A stretch of 11,894 nucleotides of DNA from an uncultured Oscillospiraceae bacterium (GTDB lineage Bacteria; Bacillota; Clostridia; Oscillospirales; Oscillospiraceae), in the NCBI GenBank assembly GCA_900762005.1, contig CAAFEV010000069.1, positions 1 to 11,894 of the forward strand, given 5' to 3'. This document shows positions 1 to 4,347 of this stretch, piece by piece. Under the pieces are notes generated by a model. The model ran no database searches, was not told where the DNA came from, and was given only the letters and a program-made list of their open reading frames with translations. The first letter of the stretch is position 1, and each line of letters begins with the position of its first letter. Both the position numbers and the translations under genes were made by a program.

Positions 1-53
1 ATGATTTTGCTCTAACAGGCTACGTATGGATGGCGTACTACTGGGACGCTTAA
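1..53 (+). CDS. C-terminal end of an upstream phage-type protein (partial)
   Basis: The window opens inside a reading frame (first full codon at position 3) that runs 16 codons to a TAA at 51-53 and ends in the aromatic tail TGYVWMAYYWDA. The stop sits inside a purine-rich ribosome binding site (about 52-61) for the next gene at 69, the usual tight packing of a phage late operon. With so few residues the function cannot be assigned. A structural or tail-region protein is likely only because lysis genes follow. Confidence 0.5.
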   Translation, partial: DFALTGYVWMAYYWDA

Positions 54-68
54 GGGGAGGGCGCAAAT

Positions 69-419
69 ATGTACTACAAGCAGATATCTGGCGGTTATCT
101 GATTGCCGTTGGGCACACAGAGGCAACAGCTGCATCGGTAACGCAGATTACAGAGGAAGAATACAACGAAATCAACTCGTTTTTGGCAACGCGCCCCGTT
201 ACCCCCGCCGACTACAGATATCGCCCGACTGATGCGCTGACGTGGGAGCTGTGCGAGCTGCCGCCTGCACCGCAGAATTACACGGCAGACGAACTGCTTT
301 CGCTTACCAATGTAGAGCTTGAGGCGATTTTGTACCTACACGGAATCAGCGTTAATATGACCAAAGCTAACATGGTGAAATTGGTTCTTGCGGCGCAGGA
401 AGAAGGTGCCGAAGTGTGA
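69..419 (+). CDS. Small phage protein of unknown function (116 aa)
   Basis: I do not recognise a named family. The N-terminal part (about 1-75) is acidic and soluble, with no signal peptide or membrane helix. The last about 45 residues (from NYTADELLSLTNVELEAIL to the end) read as a short helix-loop-helix with a conserved-looking KANMVKLVLAA segment. This resembles small SAP/HeH-type modules at the ends of many phage proteins (inference from pattern, not a search). The ATG at 69 is preceded by GGGGAGGG, which supports this start. The stop TGA (417-419) overlaps the GTG of the next gene. Position just before the holin and endolysin suggests the end of the tail module or the start of the lysis module. 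An overlapping frame starting at 26 lacks a ribosome binding site and is not preferred. Confidence 0.7.
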   Translation: MYYKQISGGYLIAVGHTEATAASVTQITEEEYNEINSFLATRPVTPADYRYRPTDALTWELCELPPAPQNYTADELLSLTNVELEAILYLHGISVNMTKANMVKLVLAAQEEGAEV

Positions 420-691
420 CAGGAATTGTAATTGCGCTGATAGGTGCTTTGGCAGGAATTGTAGCGGCAGTTATCGGAAATGTTTTTTCGAACCATCGGC
501 TCTCCGAAAAGGTGGACAAAATCGGTGAACACACCGAGGAAAACTATCTCGGGCTGCTGCGCCTGACCGTGATGAGCGAGGAAATGCCCGTCTCGGAGCG
601 AATTATTGCGGGCAAAAAGTACATCGATTTCGGCGGCAACGGCGATGTCAAAAAATATTACGAATCGTTTGTGCGCGAGCACACGAAATAA
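416..691 (+). CDS. Small phage membrane protein of the lysis region (91 aa)
   Basis: Starts with GTG at 416, overlapping the previous stop (GTGA), with a purine-rich AGGAAGAAGG at 397-406. Residues 2-24 (TGIVIALIGALAGIVAAVIG and following) form one strongly hydrophobic helix. A charged, probably helical cytoplasmic region follows, with the segment LRLTVMSEEMPVSERIIAGKKYI and a C-terminal KKYYESFVREHTK. One N-terminal anchor plus a soluble helix resembles small accessory proteins encoded beside phage holins (XhlA- or BhlA-like in arrangement, not clearly in sequence). It could be an antiholin or a second holin component, but this is inference from size, topology and position. No catalytic motif is visible. 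Confidence 0.7.
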   Translation: MTGIVIALIGALAGIVAAVIGNVFSNHRLSEKVDKIGEHTEENYLGLLRLTVMSEEMPVSERIIAGKKYIDFGGNGDVKKYYESFVREHTK

Positions 692-709
692 TAATCAGGG
701 GGTAATTTT

Positions 710-907
710 ATGAAACTGGGTATCAAGTGGGTCAAAGCGGCGGGAGTGCGTGCGCTGAAAACCATCGCGCAGACGGCAATCGCCACCATCGGAACAAGCG
801 CGGTTATCAGCGGTGTTAACTGGGGAGTGGTCGTATCCGCGTCCGCATTGGCTGGGCTGCTGTCCCTGCTGACGAGCGTGGCAGGATTGCCGGAGGTACA
901 AGAATGA
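710..907 (+). CDS. Phage holin, r1t-like family
   Basis: A 65-residue protein with the pattern of the r1t-type holin family: a short basic N-terminus (MKLGIKWVKAAGVRALK), a first hydrophobic stretch around 18-35 (TIAQTAIATIGTSAVI), a polar turn SGVNW, and a second hydrophobic helix around 39-58, ending in the family-like LLSLLTSVAGLPE. Holins oligomerise in the cytoplasmic membrane and open it at a set time, so that the endolysin can reach the peptidoglycan. AGGGGG lies upstream of the ATG at 710. The stop overlaps the endolysin start by ATGA (904-907), so the two are probably translationally coupled. This is the normal order of a Firmicutes phage lysis cassette. Confidence 0.88.
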   Translation: MKLGIKWVKAAGVRALKTIAQTAIATIGTSAVISGVNWGVVVSASALAGLLSLLTSVAGLPEVQE

Positions 908-1608
908 GTAACAGCAAACTGGTAAGCCATACGCGGATTTCTCCGAACAAGTCTGCACCGCGCAATCACGCAATCGACACCGTTACGGTGCATTGCGTTG
1001 TCGGTCAATGCAGCGTGGAGACGCTTGGCAACATTTTCAGTAATCCGAACAAGAGCGCATCGTCCAATTACGGCATTGGATACGATGGGCGCGTCGGTCT
1101 ATATGTCGAGGAATGCGACCGCTCTTGGTGCTCGTCCTCGCCCGATAATGACAATCGCGCAATTACCATTGAGGTGGCATCGGAAACGGTGGAGCCGTAT
1201 GCGGTGAACGACAAGGCGTACAAAACCTTGATTGACCTGCTCGTCGACATTTGTCAGCGCAACGAAATCAAGAAACTGGTATGGTCGAACAGCAAGGATG
1301 ACCGCGTCAATCACCGCAACGGATGCAACATGACCGTTCACCGCGATTATGCCAACAAATCCTGCCCCGGCGACTACCTGTACAACCGCATGGACGAGAT
1401 TGCCGAAAAAGTCAACCGTGTTCTGAATGGCTCTGCCGACCGCTATCAGAGCATCGATGATGTCCCGGCGTGGGCAAAAAAGGAAACGCAGGAGCTGATA
1501 GACCTCGGCGCACTGCGCGGCAAGGGCGGCGAGCTTGGTCTGGATGTCACCGAGGACATGCTGCGGTGCATGATTATTAACCTGCGCGCGGCAAAGGCAC
1601 TCAGATAA
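904..1608 (+). CDS. Phage endolysin, N-acetylmuramoyl-L-alanine amidase (Amidase_2/PGRP fold)
   Basis: A 234-residue zinc amidase that cleaves the bond between N-acetylmuramic acid and the L-alanine of the stem peptide, releasing phage progeny. The amidase domain spans about 5-172. Likely zinc ligands are H30 (DTVTVHCVV), H146 (MTVHRDY) and C154 (NKSCPG). K152, two residues before the cysteine, and Y56 in SSNYGIGYDGRV match the catalytic Lys and Tyr of T7 lysozyme-type amidases. The C-terminal part (about 180-234, YQSIDDVPAWAKKETQELIDLGAL and following) is the short helical tail common in clostridial phage amidases and probably contributes to wall binding. There is no signal peptide, so export depends on the holin gene, which overlaps it by 4 nt. 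GGAGG at 893-897 supports the start. The gene looks intact. Confidence 0.92.
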   Translation: MSNSKLVSHTRISPNKSAPRNHAIDTVTVHCVVGQCSVETLGNIFSNPNKSASSNYGIGYDGRVGLYVEECDRSWCSSSPDNDNRAITIEVASETVEPYAVNDKAYKTLIDLLVDICQRNEIKKLVWSNSKDDRVNHRNGCNMTVHRDYANKSCPGDYLYNRMDEIAEKVNRVLNGSADRYQSIDDVPAWAKKETQELIDLGALRGKGGELGLDVTEDMLRCMIINLRAAKALR

Positions 1609-1620
1609 TCATATAAGTAA

Positions 1621-1655
1621 AAGCGTCGGGGGATTTCTCCTCGACGCTTCTTTTT
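1621..1655. terminator. Probably bidirectional intrinsic terminator between endolysin and tRNA-Glu
   Basis: AAGCGTCG (1621-1628) pairs perfectly with CGACGCTT (1642-1649), and a GGGGA/TCTCC-like inner part can extend the stem. On the plus strand it is followed by CTTTTT (1650-1655), ending the lysis transcript 12 nt after the endolysin stop. Read on the minus strand, the same stem is followed by TTTTACTTAT, so it could also end the tRNA transcript coming from the right. A second short inverted repeat, TTACCC/GGGTAA, lies just downstream (about 1654-1672) without a U-tract of its own. Confidence 0.8.
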
Positions 1656-1734
1656 ACCCTTTTATGGGGTAAACCAACACGAACAATCCGCTTGCCATAT
1701 AAATTCGAGGCATGGTGTTCGTATGGAGAGTGTT

Positions 1735-1809
1735 TGGTGACCCGTACGGGATTCGAACCCATGTAGCCGCCGTGAAAGGGCGGTGTCTTAACCACTTGAC
1801 CAACGGGCC
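1735..1809 (-). tRNA. tRNA-Glu (anticodon TTC), CCA encoded
   Basis: The reverse complement folds as a 75-nt cloverleaf. The acceptor is GGCCCGT/ACGGGTC (one G-U), followed by discriminator A and encoded CCA. The D-arm lies in GTCAAGTGGTTAAGAC. The anticodon stem CCGCC/GGCGG carries the loop CTTTCAC (anticodon TTC), and the T-arm is ATGGG-TTCGAAT-CCCGT. Its 5' base directly abuts the CCA of the upstream tRNA-Met with no spacer, so the two are cotranscribed and need precise processing. Its 3' end faces the prophage genes. Confidence 0.96.
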
Positions 1810-1885
1810 TGGTAGCGGCAATCTGACTCGAACAGATGACACTCCGGGTATGAACCGAATGCTCTACCAACTGAGCTATGCCGCC
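1810..1885 (-). tRNA. tRNA-Met (anticodon CAT), probably elongator, CCA encoded
   Basis: The reverse complement folds as a 76-nt cloverleaf. The acceptor is GGCGGCA/TGCCGCT, with discriminator A and CCA. The D-arm is GCTCAGTTGGTAGAGC, the anticodon stem TTCGG/CCGGA carries the loop TTCATAC, and the T-arm is ATCTG-TTCGAGT-CAGAT. The first acceptor pair is G-U rather than the C-A mismatch of an initiator tRNA, and the anticodon stem lacks three consecutive G-C pairs. It is therefore an elongator type. A lysidine-modified tRNA-Ile2 also has a CAT gene anticodon, but the body resembles clostridial elongator Met more. Confidence 0.93.
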
Positions 1886-1910
1886 ATAAAGCTGTCGAAA
1901 CAGCAAGGTG

Positions 1911-1939
1911 ATTATAAAAGAAAGAAAACCGTTTGTCAA
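1911..1939 (-). promoter_or_regulatory. Consensus sigma-A promoter for the tRNA-Met/tRNA-Glu transcript
   Basis: On the minus strand, TTGACA (plus positions 1934-1939) and TATAAT (1911-1916) are both perfect consensus hexamers, separated by exactly 17 bp. The predicted start (about 1904) lies roughly 18 nt before the tRNA-Met 5' end. The short leader holds a perfect stem-loop GCTGT-TTCG-ACAGC (1891-1904). This is as strong as promoters get and fits a stable-RNA operon. Confidence 0.92.
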
Positions 1940-2055
1940 GCATTTTTCGCCGGGTTTTCGTATTTTTTCCGCAGGTTTAAAAAATATACGCGGTGGAGAT
2001 ACTCCGAACGGGCGGCAAACGGGGCCGCCGCCAACGTAAGGAAAGGAGAATACGC

Positions 2056-2481
2056 ATGAACTCACGCGCATACCGCATCTGGAAGGAAGCGGTCATATTC
2101 TATCTCGGCGGAATGTTTTACTGTCTGGTGGAGCTGCTCTGGCGCGGTTGGACGCACGGCAGTATGTTTCTGCTCGGAGCCGTGTGCTTTTATACCGTGG
2201 GCGGCTTAGACCGCAAATGGCACGCGCCGGTGGTGGTGCAGATGGCAGTCGGCGCACTGATTGTCACATTTTTCGAATTCTGGACGGGCATTCTGGTCAA
2301 CCGCGTGTTACATTTACACGTCTGGAGCTATGCCTCCGCGCCGATGAACTTCATGGGGCAAATCTGTCTGCCGTTCACTCTGCTCTGGTTCCCGCTGTGC
2401 GGCATCGGAATTCTGACGGAAAACTATCTGCGGCACGCACTGTTTCACGAGCCGATTCCGCGTTATCGCTGGGTTGTCTAA
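2056..2481 (+). CDS. CmpB-like four-helix membrane protein (putative ABC-transporter type IV family)
   Basis: A 141-residue integral membrane protein with hydrophobic segments at about 12-28, 36-51, 59-84 and 103-123. The patterns VELLWRGWTHGSMFLLGAVCF, GALIVTFFEFWTGILVNR and NFMGQICLPFTLLWF match my memory of the small ABC_trans_CmpB family, which is widespread in Firmicutes. Its transport role is only putative, and no ATPase partner is encoded here. The start at ATG 2056 is chosen because GGAAAGGAG lies at 2040-2048. A longer frame from 1993 lacks a ribosome binding site. A GGCGGC/GCCGCC hairpin (2011-2029) stands just upstream of the ribosome binding site. The stop overlaps the stop of the convergent gene at 2478-2481. 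Confidence 0.8.
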   Translation: MNSRAYRIWKEAVIFYLGGMFYCLVELLWRGWTHGSMFLLGAVCFYTVGGLDRKWHAPVVVQMAVGALIVTFFEFWTGILVNRVLHLHVWSYASAPMNFMGQICLPFTLLWFPLCGIGILTENYLRHALFHEPIPRYRWVV

Positions 2482-3356
2482 GCCTCCGGTTCGGACTTCT
2501 CCGGCTCGGCTTCCCCCGCCTGCGCCTCCTGCGCGGCCGACCGTTCCTCTTCCGCCTGTGCTAAAACCAACCGGTTCGGGAACAGTAGCTGCGCCGAGAA
2601 GGTCATCATCAGAATCAGCAGGGACAAATTCACAATTAAATCCGCATTGGTGCCGCCCGATAAATGGTCGGCAAAGGTCATTGCGCAGAAAACCGTCGCC
2701 GATAAGCTCCAGAAGAGCGTCAGGCGGCGTTTTCCGCGTTCAAAGCAAAAGCCCGCGAACTGGAACGCGGCAATCATGCAGCAAATCGCGGCAAAAAGCT
2801 GGAAAGCATAGTCGTGTACCGAGGGGTCGGTATTCCACGCTTGGAAACAGACAATCAGCCGAATGACCAGATAAAGACTTGCGAGCATATACAGCGGAGC
2901 GGGCGGCCGTTTCCCGAGCAGGCAGAAAACCGCAAAGGCAGCCACACAGACCGCGCATATCAGACCGAGTGGCACCAGCAGGCTCTGTAAGGCGTGCATT
3001 ACCGCAGGCGACTGGGTTGCAATTACGCGTACCGGCTCTTTCGAAAAATAAAGTAACAGATTGCCGACGAAAATACCGCCCCCGGCAAGCAACTGCAAAG
3101 CGTTCGGTGCGGCGGCGCGTGTAAAGAACGGTCTGTGGGACGGCTCCTTTTTCAGCGGCAGCAGCAGTGCGGCAAGCGCGAAAAACAGCACAAATGACAA
3201 AACCGTCAGTACAATATGCAGATAGCTCCCCTTCGCGAGCATACCGTTTCCCAAAAGCTCATGCTTCAGCTGCAGAAACCGCAGCACAAAGCCGGTCACG
3301 GCGAACACCGCCGTCAACGCAGCCAAGCCCCACCGAACCCACTTTTTCTCCGTCAT
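2478..3356 (-). CDS. Unrecognised multi-pass membrane protein (292 aa)
   Basis: I do not recognise the family. The protein has about eight predicted membrane helices (roughly 9-28, 45-67, 87-105, 121-147, 153-172, 184-205, 211-229, 237-258), joined by short basic or polar loops. It ends in a 27-residue soluble tail rich in Ala and Glu (AQAEEERSAAQEAQAGEAE and following). There is no signal peptide beyond TM1 and no obvious catalytic or nucleotide-binding motif. W174 with nearby aspartates (AWNTDPSVHDYAFQ) forms a polar patch before TM6. Only a weak GAAGG lies upstream of the ATG at 3356, so the start is moderately sure. It runs opposite to the CmpB-like gene, with stop codons interlocked (CTAA at 2478-2481) and no room for a terminator. 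Confidence 0.7.
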   Translation of the reverse strand: MTEKKWVRWGLAALTAVFAVTGFVLRFLQLKHELLGNGMLAKGSYLHIVLTVLSFVLFFALAALLLPLKKEPSHRPFFTRAAAPNALQLLAGGGIFVGNLLLYFSKEPVRVIATQSPAVMHALQSLLVPLGLICAVCVAAFAVFCLLGKRPPAPLYMLASLYLVIRLIVCFQAWNTDPSVHDYAFQLFAAICCMIAAFQFAGFCFERGKRRLTLFWSLSATVFCAMTFADHLSGGTNADLIVNLSLLILMMTFSAQLLFPNRLVLAQAEEERSAAQEAQAGEAEPEKSEPEA

Positions 3357-3460
3357 AATTGTTCAACCTTCGTTTCCAAAATATTCTTTCAAATCCCGCC
3401 GCACCTGTAGGGCGGGGGCTTACCCGCAAGGGGTACGCCGCATCTCGCCGTCGCAAACTC

Positions 3461-3486
3461 CATATCCTTCGCTTCCTCGCAGGCTC
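3461..3486 (+). repeat. Dispersed repeat copy 1 (26 bp identical to 8461-8486)
   Basis: The 26 bases beginning CATATCCTTCGCTTCCTCGC occur identically at 8461-8486. Homology seems to continue loosely: CGCTGCTC-N-TCC recurs about 13 nt further on in one copy and directly after the block in the other. Both copies are in the same orientation and lie in the two largest intergenic spaces, so this is probably a non-coding dispersed repeat family of the genome rather than chance. Confidence 0.75.
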
Positions 3487-3518
3487 GAAGGCTCTCTCAT
3501 TCCGCTGCTCCTCCTCTC

Positions 3519-3550
3519 AAATCACCAATCACTTCGCGGATTGACGATTT
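3519..3550. repeat. Imperfect inverted repeat in the gene-free region
   Basis: The arms AAATCACCAATC (3519-3530) and GATTGACGATTT (3539-3550) pair with two mismatches around an 8-nt centre, and a flanking C-G pair extends the stem. No U-tract follows on either strand, so it is not an intrinsic terminator. It is probably structural sequence of the repeat element around it. Confidence 0.6.
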
Positions 3551-3661
3551 GGTTATCGCTGACGGCTGCGCAGTGCTCCCGCCGTTCCGCGTCCCGCCGC
3601 AGCAACCGTTGGCCTTACCCGCAAAGGACCTCAATTTATGGCTTTTCCCTGCTCTAATCCA

Positions 3662-3692
3662 TTGACAGTCTGCTTTCTGTAAAAAATATTAT
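3662..3692 (+). promoter_or_regulatory. Possible upstream promoter toward rimP
   Basis: A perfect -35 hexamer TTGACA (3662-3667) is followed, after a long 19-bp spacer, by TATTAT (3687-3692). Other -10 choices at 17-18 bp are poorer. It could be a distal promoter of the rimP operon. The spacing makes this uncertain, and the same AT-rich box may instead serve the minus strand. Confidence 0.35.
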
Positions 3693-3717
3693 AACACAGC
3701 AACCGCGCAAAAGACAA
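3688..3717 (-). promoter_or_regulatory. Possible minus-strand promoter for the eight-helix membrane protein gene
   Basis: On the minus strand, a perfect TATAAT (plus 3688-3693) lies 18 bp from TTGTCT (3712-3717), which matches four of six -35 bases. It would give the gene at 3356 a leader of about 325 nt running through the repeat region. It shares its -10 box with the plus-strand candidate. Confidence 0.35.
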
Positions 3718-3776
3718 CGCCGCGTAAAAATTTTTTCTCACAGACCAAAAAATAGCCCAAAAGTGCGAAAAAGTGC

Positions 3777-3805
3777 TTGCAATTCGGGCATTACGATGCT
3801 ATAAT
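3777..3805 (+). promoter_or_regulatory. Main promoter of the rimP-nusA-infB operon
   Basis: TTGCAA (3777-3782) and a perfect TATAAT (3800-3805) are separated by 17 bp. The -10 box is preceded by TG-N (TGCTATAAT), an extended -10 that would offset the weaker -35. Predicted transcription start is about 3812, giving a leader of roughly 73 nt that contains the hairpin at 3832-3857. Confidence 0.85.
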
Positions 3806-3831
3806 AGGGGCAATCTATAGTAAGCTTTACT

Positions 3832-3863
3832 AAAGAGAGGGGATATCCCCTCTCTTTCTTCTT
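3832..3863 (+). terminator. Leader hairpin/candidate attenuator before rimP
   Basis: A perfect 26-bp palindrome: AAAGAGAGGGG (3832-3842) pairs over 11 bp with CCCCTCTCTTT (3847-3857) around an ATAT loop. The transcript continues UUUCUUCUUG, a U-rich but interrupted tract. It lies about 20 nt after the predicted transcription start and 14 nt before the rimP ribosome binding site. The interrupted U-tract is what is expected of a NusA-stimulated terminator, and nusA is the second gene of the operon. A small stem AGTAA-GCT-TTACT (3819-3831) precedes it. Confidence 0.65.
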
Positions 3864-3884
3864 GAAAATCGGAGGAGACGACGG

Positions 3885-4337
3885 ATGAAAATCACGGAAC
3901 AGGTATGGGAATTCTCACAGCCGTTGGTTGAGCAGCTCGGCTGCACGCTCTGGGATGTTGAGTATCTGCGCGAGGGCGGAGAATGGTTTCTGCGCCTGTA
4001 TATTGACAAGGTCGGCGGTGTAGACATCAACGACTGCGAAGCAGTCTCACGTGCGATTGACCCGGTGCTCGACGAGAAGGACATCATTGCCGAGAGCTAC
4101 CGCTTTGAGGTATGCTCTGCTGGTCTGGAGCGCGCACTCAAACGTCCGTCGGACTTTGCGCAATTCATGGGCGGCGCGGTGCTCGTCAAGCTCTACTCAC
4201 CCAAGCAGGGGCGCAAGGAATTTGCGGGCGTTCTGACGGGCTATAAAGACGGCTCTGTGTGCATCACCTGCAACGGGCAGGATTACACATTTGAAAAATC
4301 CGAGGTTGCCTTAGTGCGGCTTCGTGTTGAATTCTAA
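3885..4337 (+). CDS. rimP: Ribosome maturation factor RimP
   Basis: A 150-residue cytoplasmic factor that binds the free 30S subunit and helps late 16S rRNA folding around S12. The N-terminal alpha/beta domain (about 1-80) shows WDVEYLREGGEWFLRLYID and the RimP signature near 75-90 (EVCSAGLERALKRPSDF, the family's SSPGLDRPL region, here with A79 in place of the usual Pro). The C-terminal SH3-like domain (about 90-150) contains FAGVLTGYKDG and ends VALVRLRVEF. Length is normal for the family. GGAGGA at 3871-3876 sets the start. It is the first gene of the operon, and its TAA forms part of the nusA ribosome binding site (TAAGGAGG), so the two are translationally close. A leader hairpin upstream probably controls the whole operon. 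Confidence 0.96.
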   Translation: MKITEQVWEFSQPLVEQLGCTLWDVEYLREGGEWFLRLYIDKVGGVDINDCEAVSRAIDPVLDEKDIIAESYRFEVCSAGLERALKRPSDFAQFMGGAVLVKLYSPKQGRKEFAGVLTGYKDGSVCITCNGQDYTFEKSEVALVRLRVEF

Positions 4338-4347
4338 GGAGGAAGAC

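Larger units (their letters stand above)
1..1734 (+). mobile_element. End of a prophage (lysis module) next to a tRNA gene
   Basis: Holin plus amidase endolysin, preceded by small phage-type genes with 4-nt overlaps, mark the late/lysis end of a tailed-phage genome. The genes run toward the 3' end of tRNA-Glu, whose 3'-terminal base lies at 1735, only 126 bp past the endolysin stop. Many temperate phages integrate into tRNA 3' ends, so the prophage boundary is probably at or just inside the tRNA. The integrase and the other attachment site would lie left of this window. No duplicated tRNA 3' fragment is visible inside the window, so the exact boundary is inferred. A decayed remnant is also possible. 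Confidence 0.6.
3357..3884. other. 528-bp gene-free region with repeat-like sequence, promoters and operon leader
   Basis: No convincing coding frame occurs here; the short frames lack ribosome binding sites and protein-like composition. The left half (about 3394-3630) is GC-rich with hairpins and repeats: GCGGG/CCCGC around 3411-3427, a 26-bp block shared with the infB-rbfA spacer, a 12-bp imperfect inverted repeat at 3519-3550, and an 11-bp direct repeat CTTACCCGCAA at 3419-3429 and 3614-3624. The right half (about 3650-3884) is AT-rich and carries promoter-like elements and the rimP leader. Confidence 0.75.

Noticed and set aside
26..232. 68-codon plus-strand frame at the left edge
   Set aside because: It overlaps the better supported frame at 69-419, which has a good ribosome binding site and a 4-nt overlap with the next gene. 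The composition here is Arg-rich and shadow-like.
1654..1722. Short inverted repeats (TTACCC/GGGTAA and ACGAACA/TGTTCGT) near the tRNA-Glu 3' end as operator or excision sites
   Set aside because: They are only 6-7 bp, without symmetry or spacing that matches a known site; they could be chance or part of the terminator region.
1993..2055. Upstream in-frame start for the CmpB-like protein
   Set aside because: The added residues are Arg/Gly-rich and would cover the hairpin and ribosome binding site; the strong site at 2040-2048 points to 2056.
1601..2071. 156-codon minus-strand open frame across the tRNA genes
   Set aside because: It is the translation of two tRNA genes and their flanks (GGIAQLVEHSVHTRS is a typical tRNA-derived artefact), with no ribosome binding site.
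2474..3124. Plus-strand open frames opposite the eight-helix membrane gene
   Set aside because: They are Arg/Pro/Ser-rich and lack ribosome binding sites, while the minus-strand frame has coherent membrane helices over 292 residues.
3412..3624. CRISPR-like direct repeats
   Set aside because: There are only two 11-bp copies about 195 bp apart, without regular spacing; no array is present.
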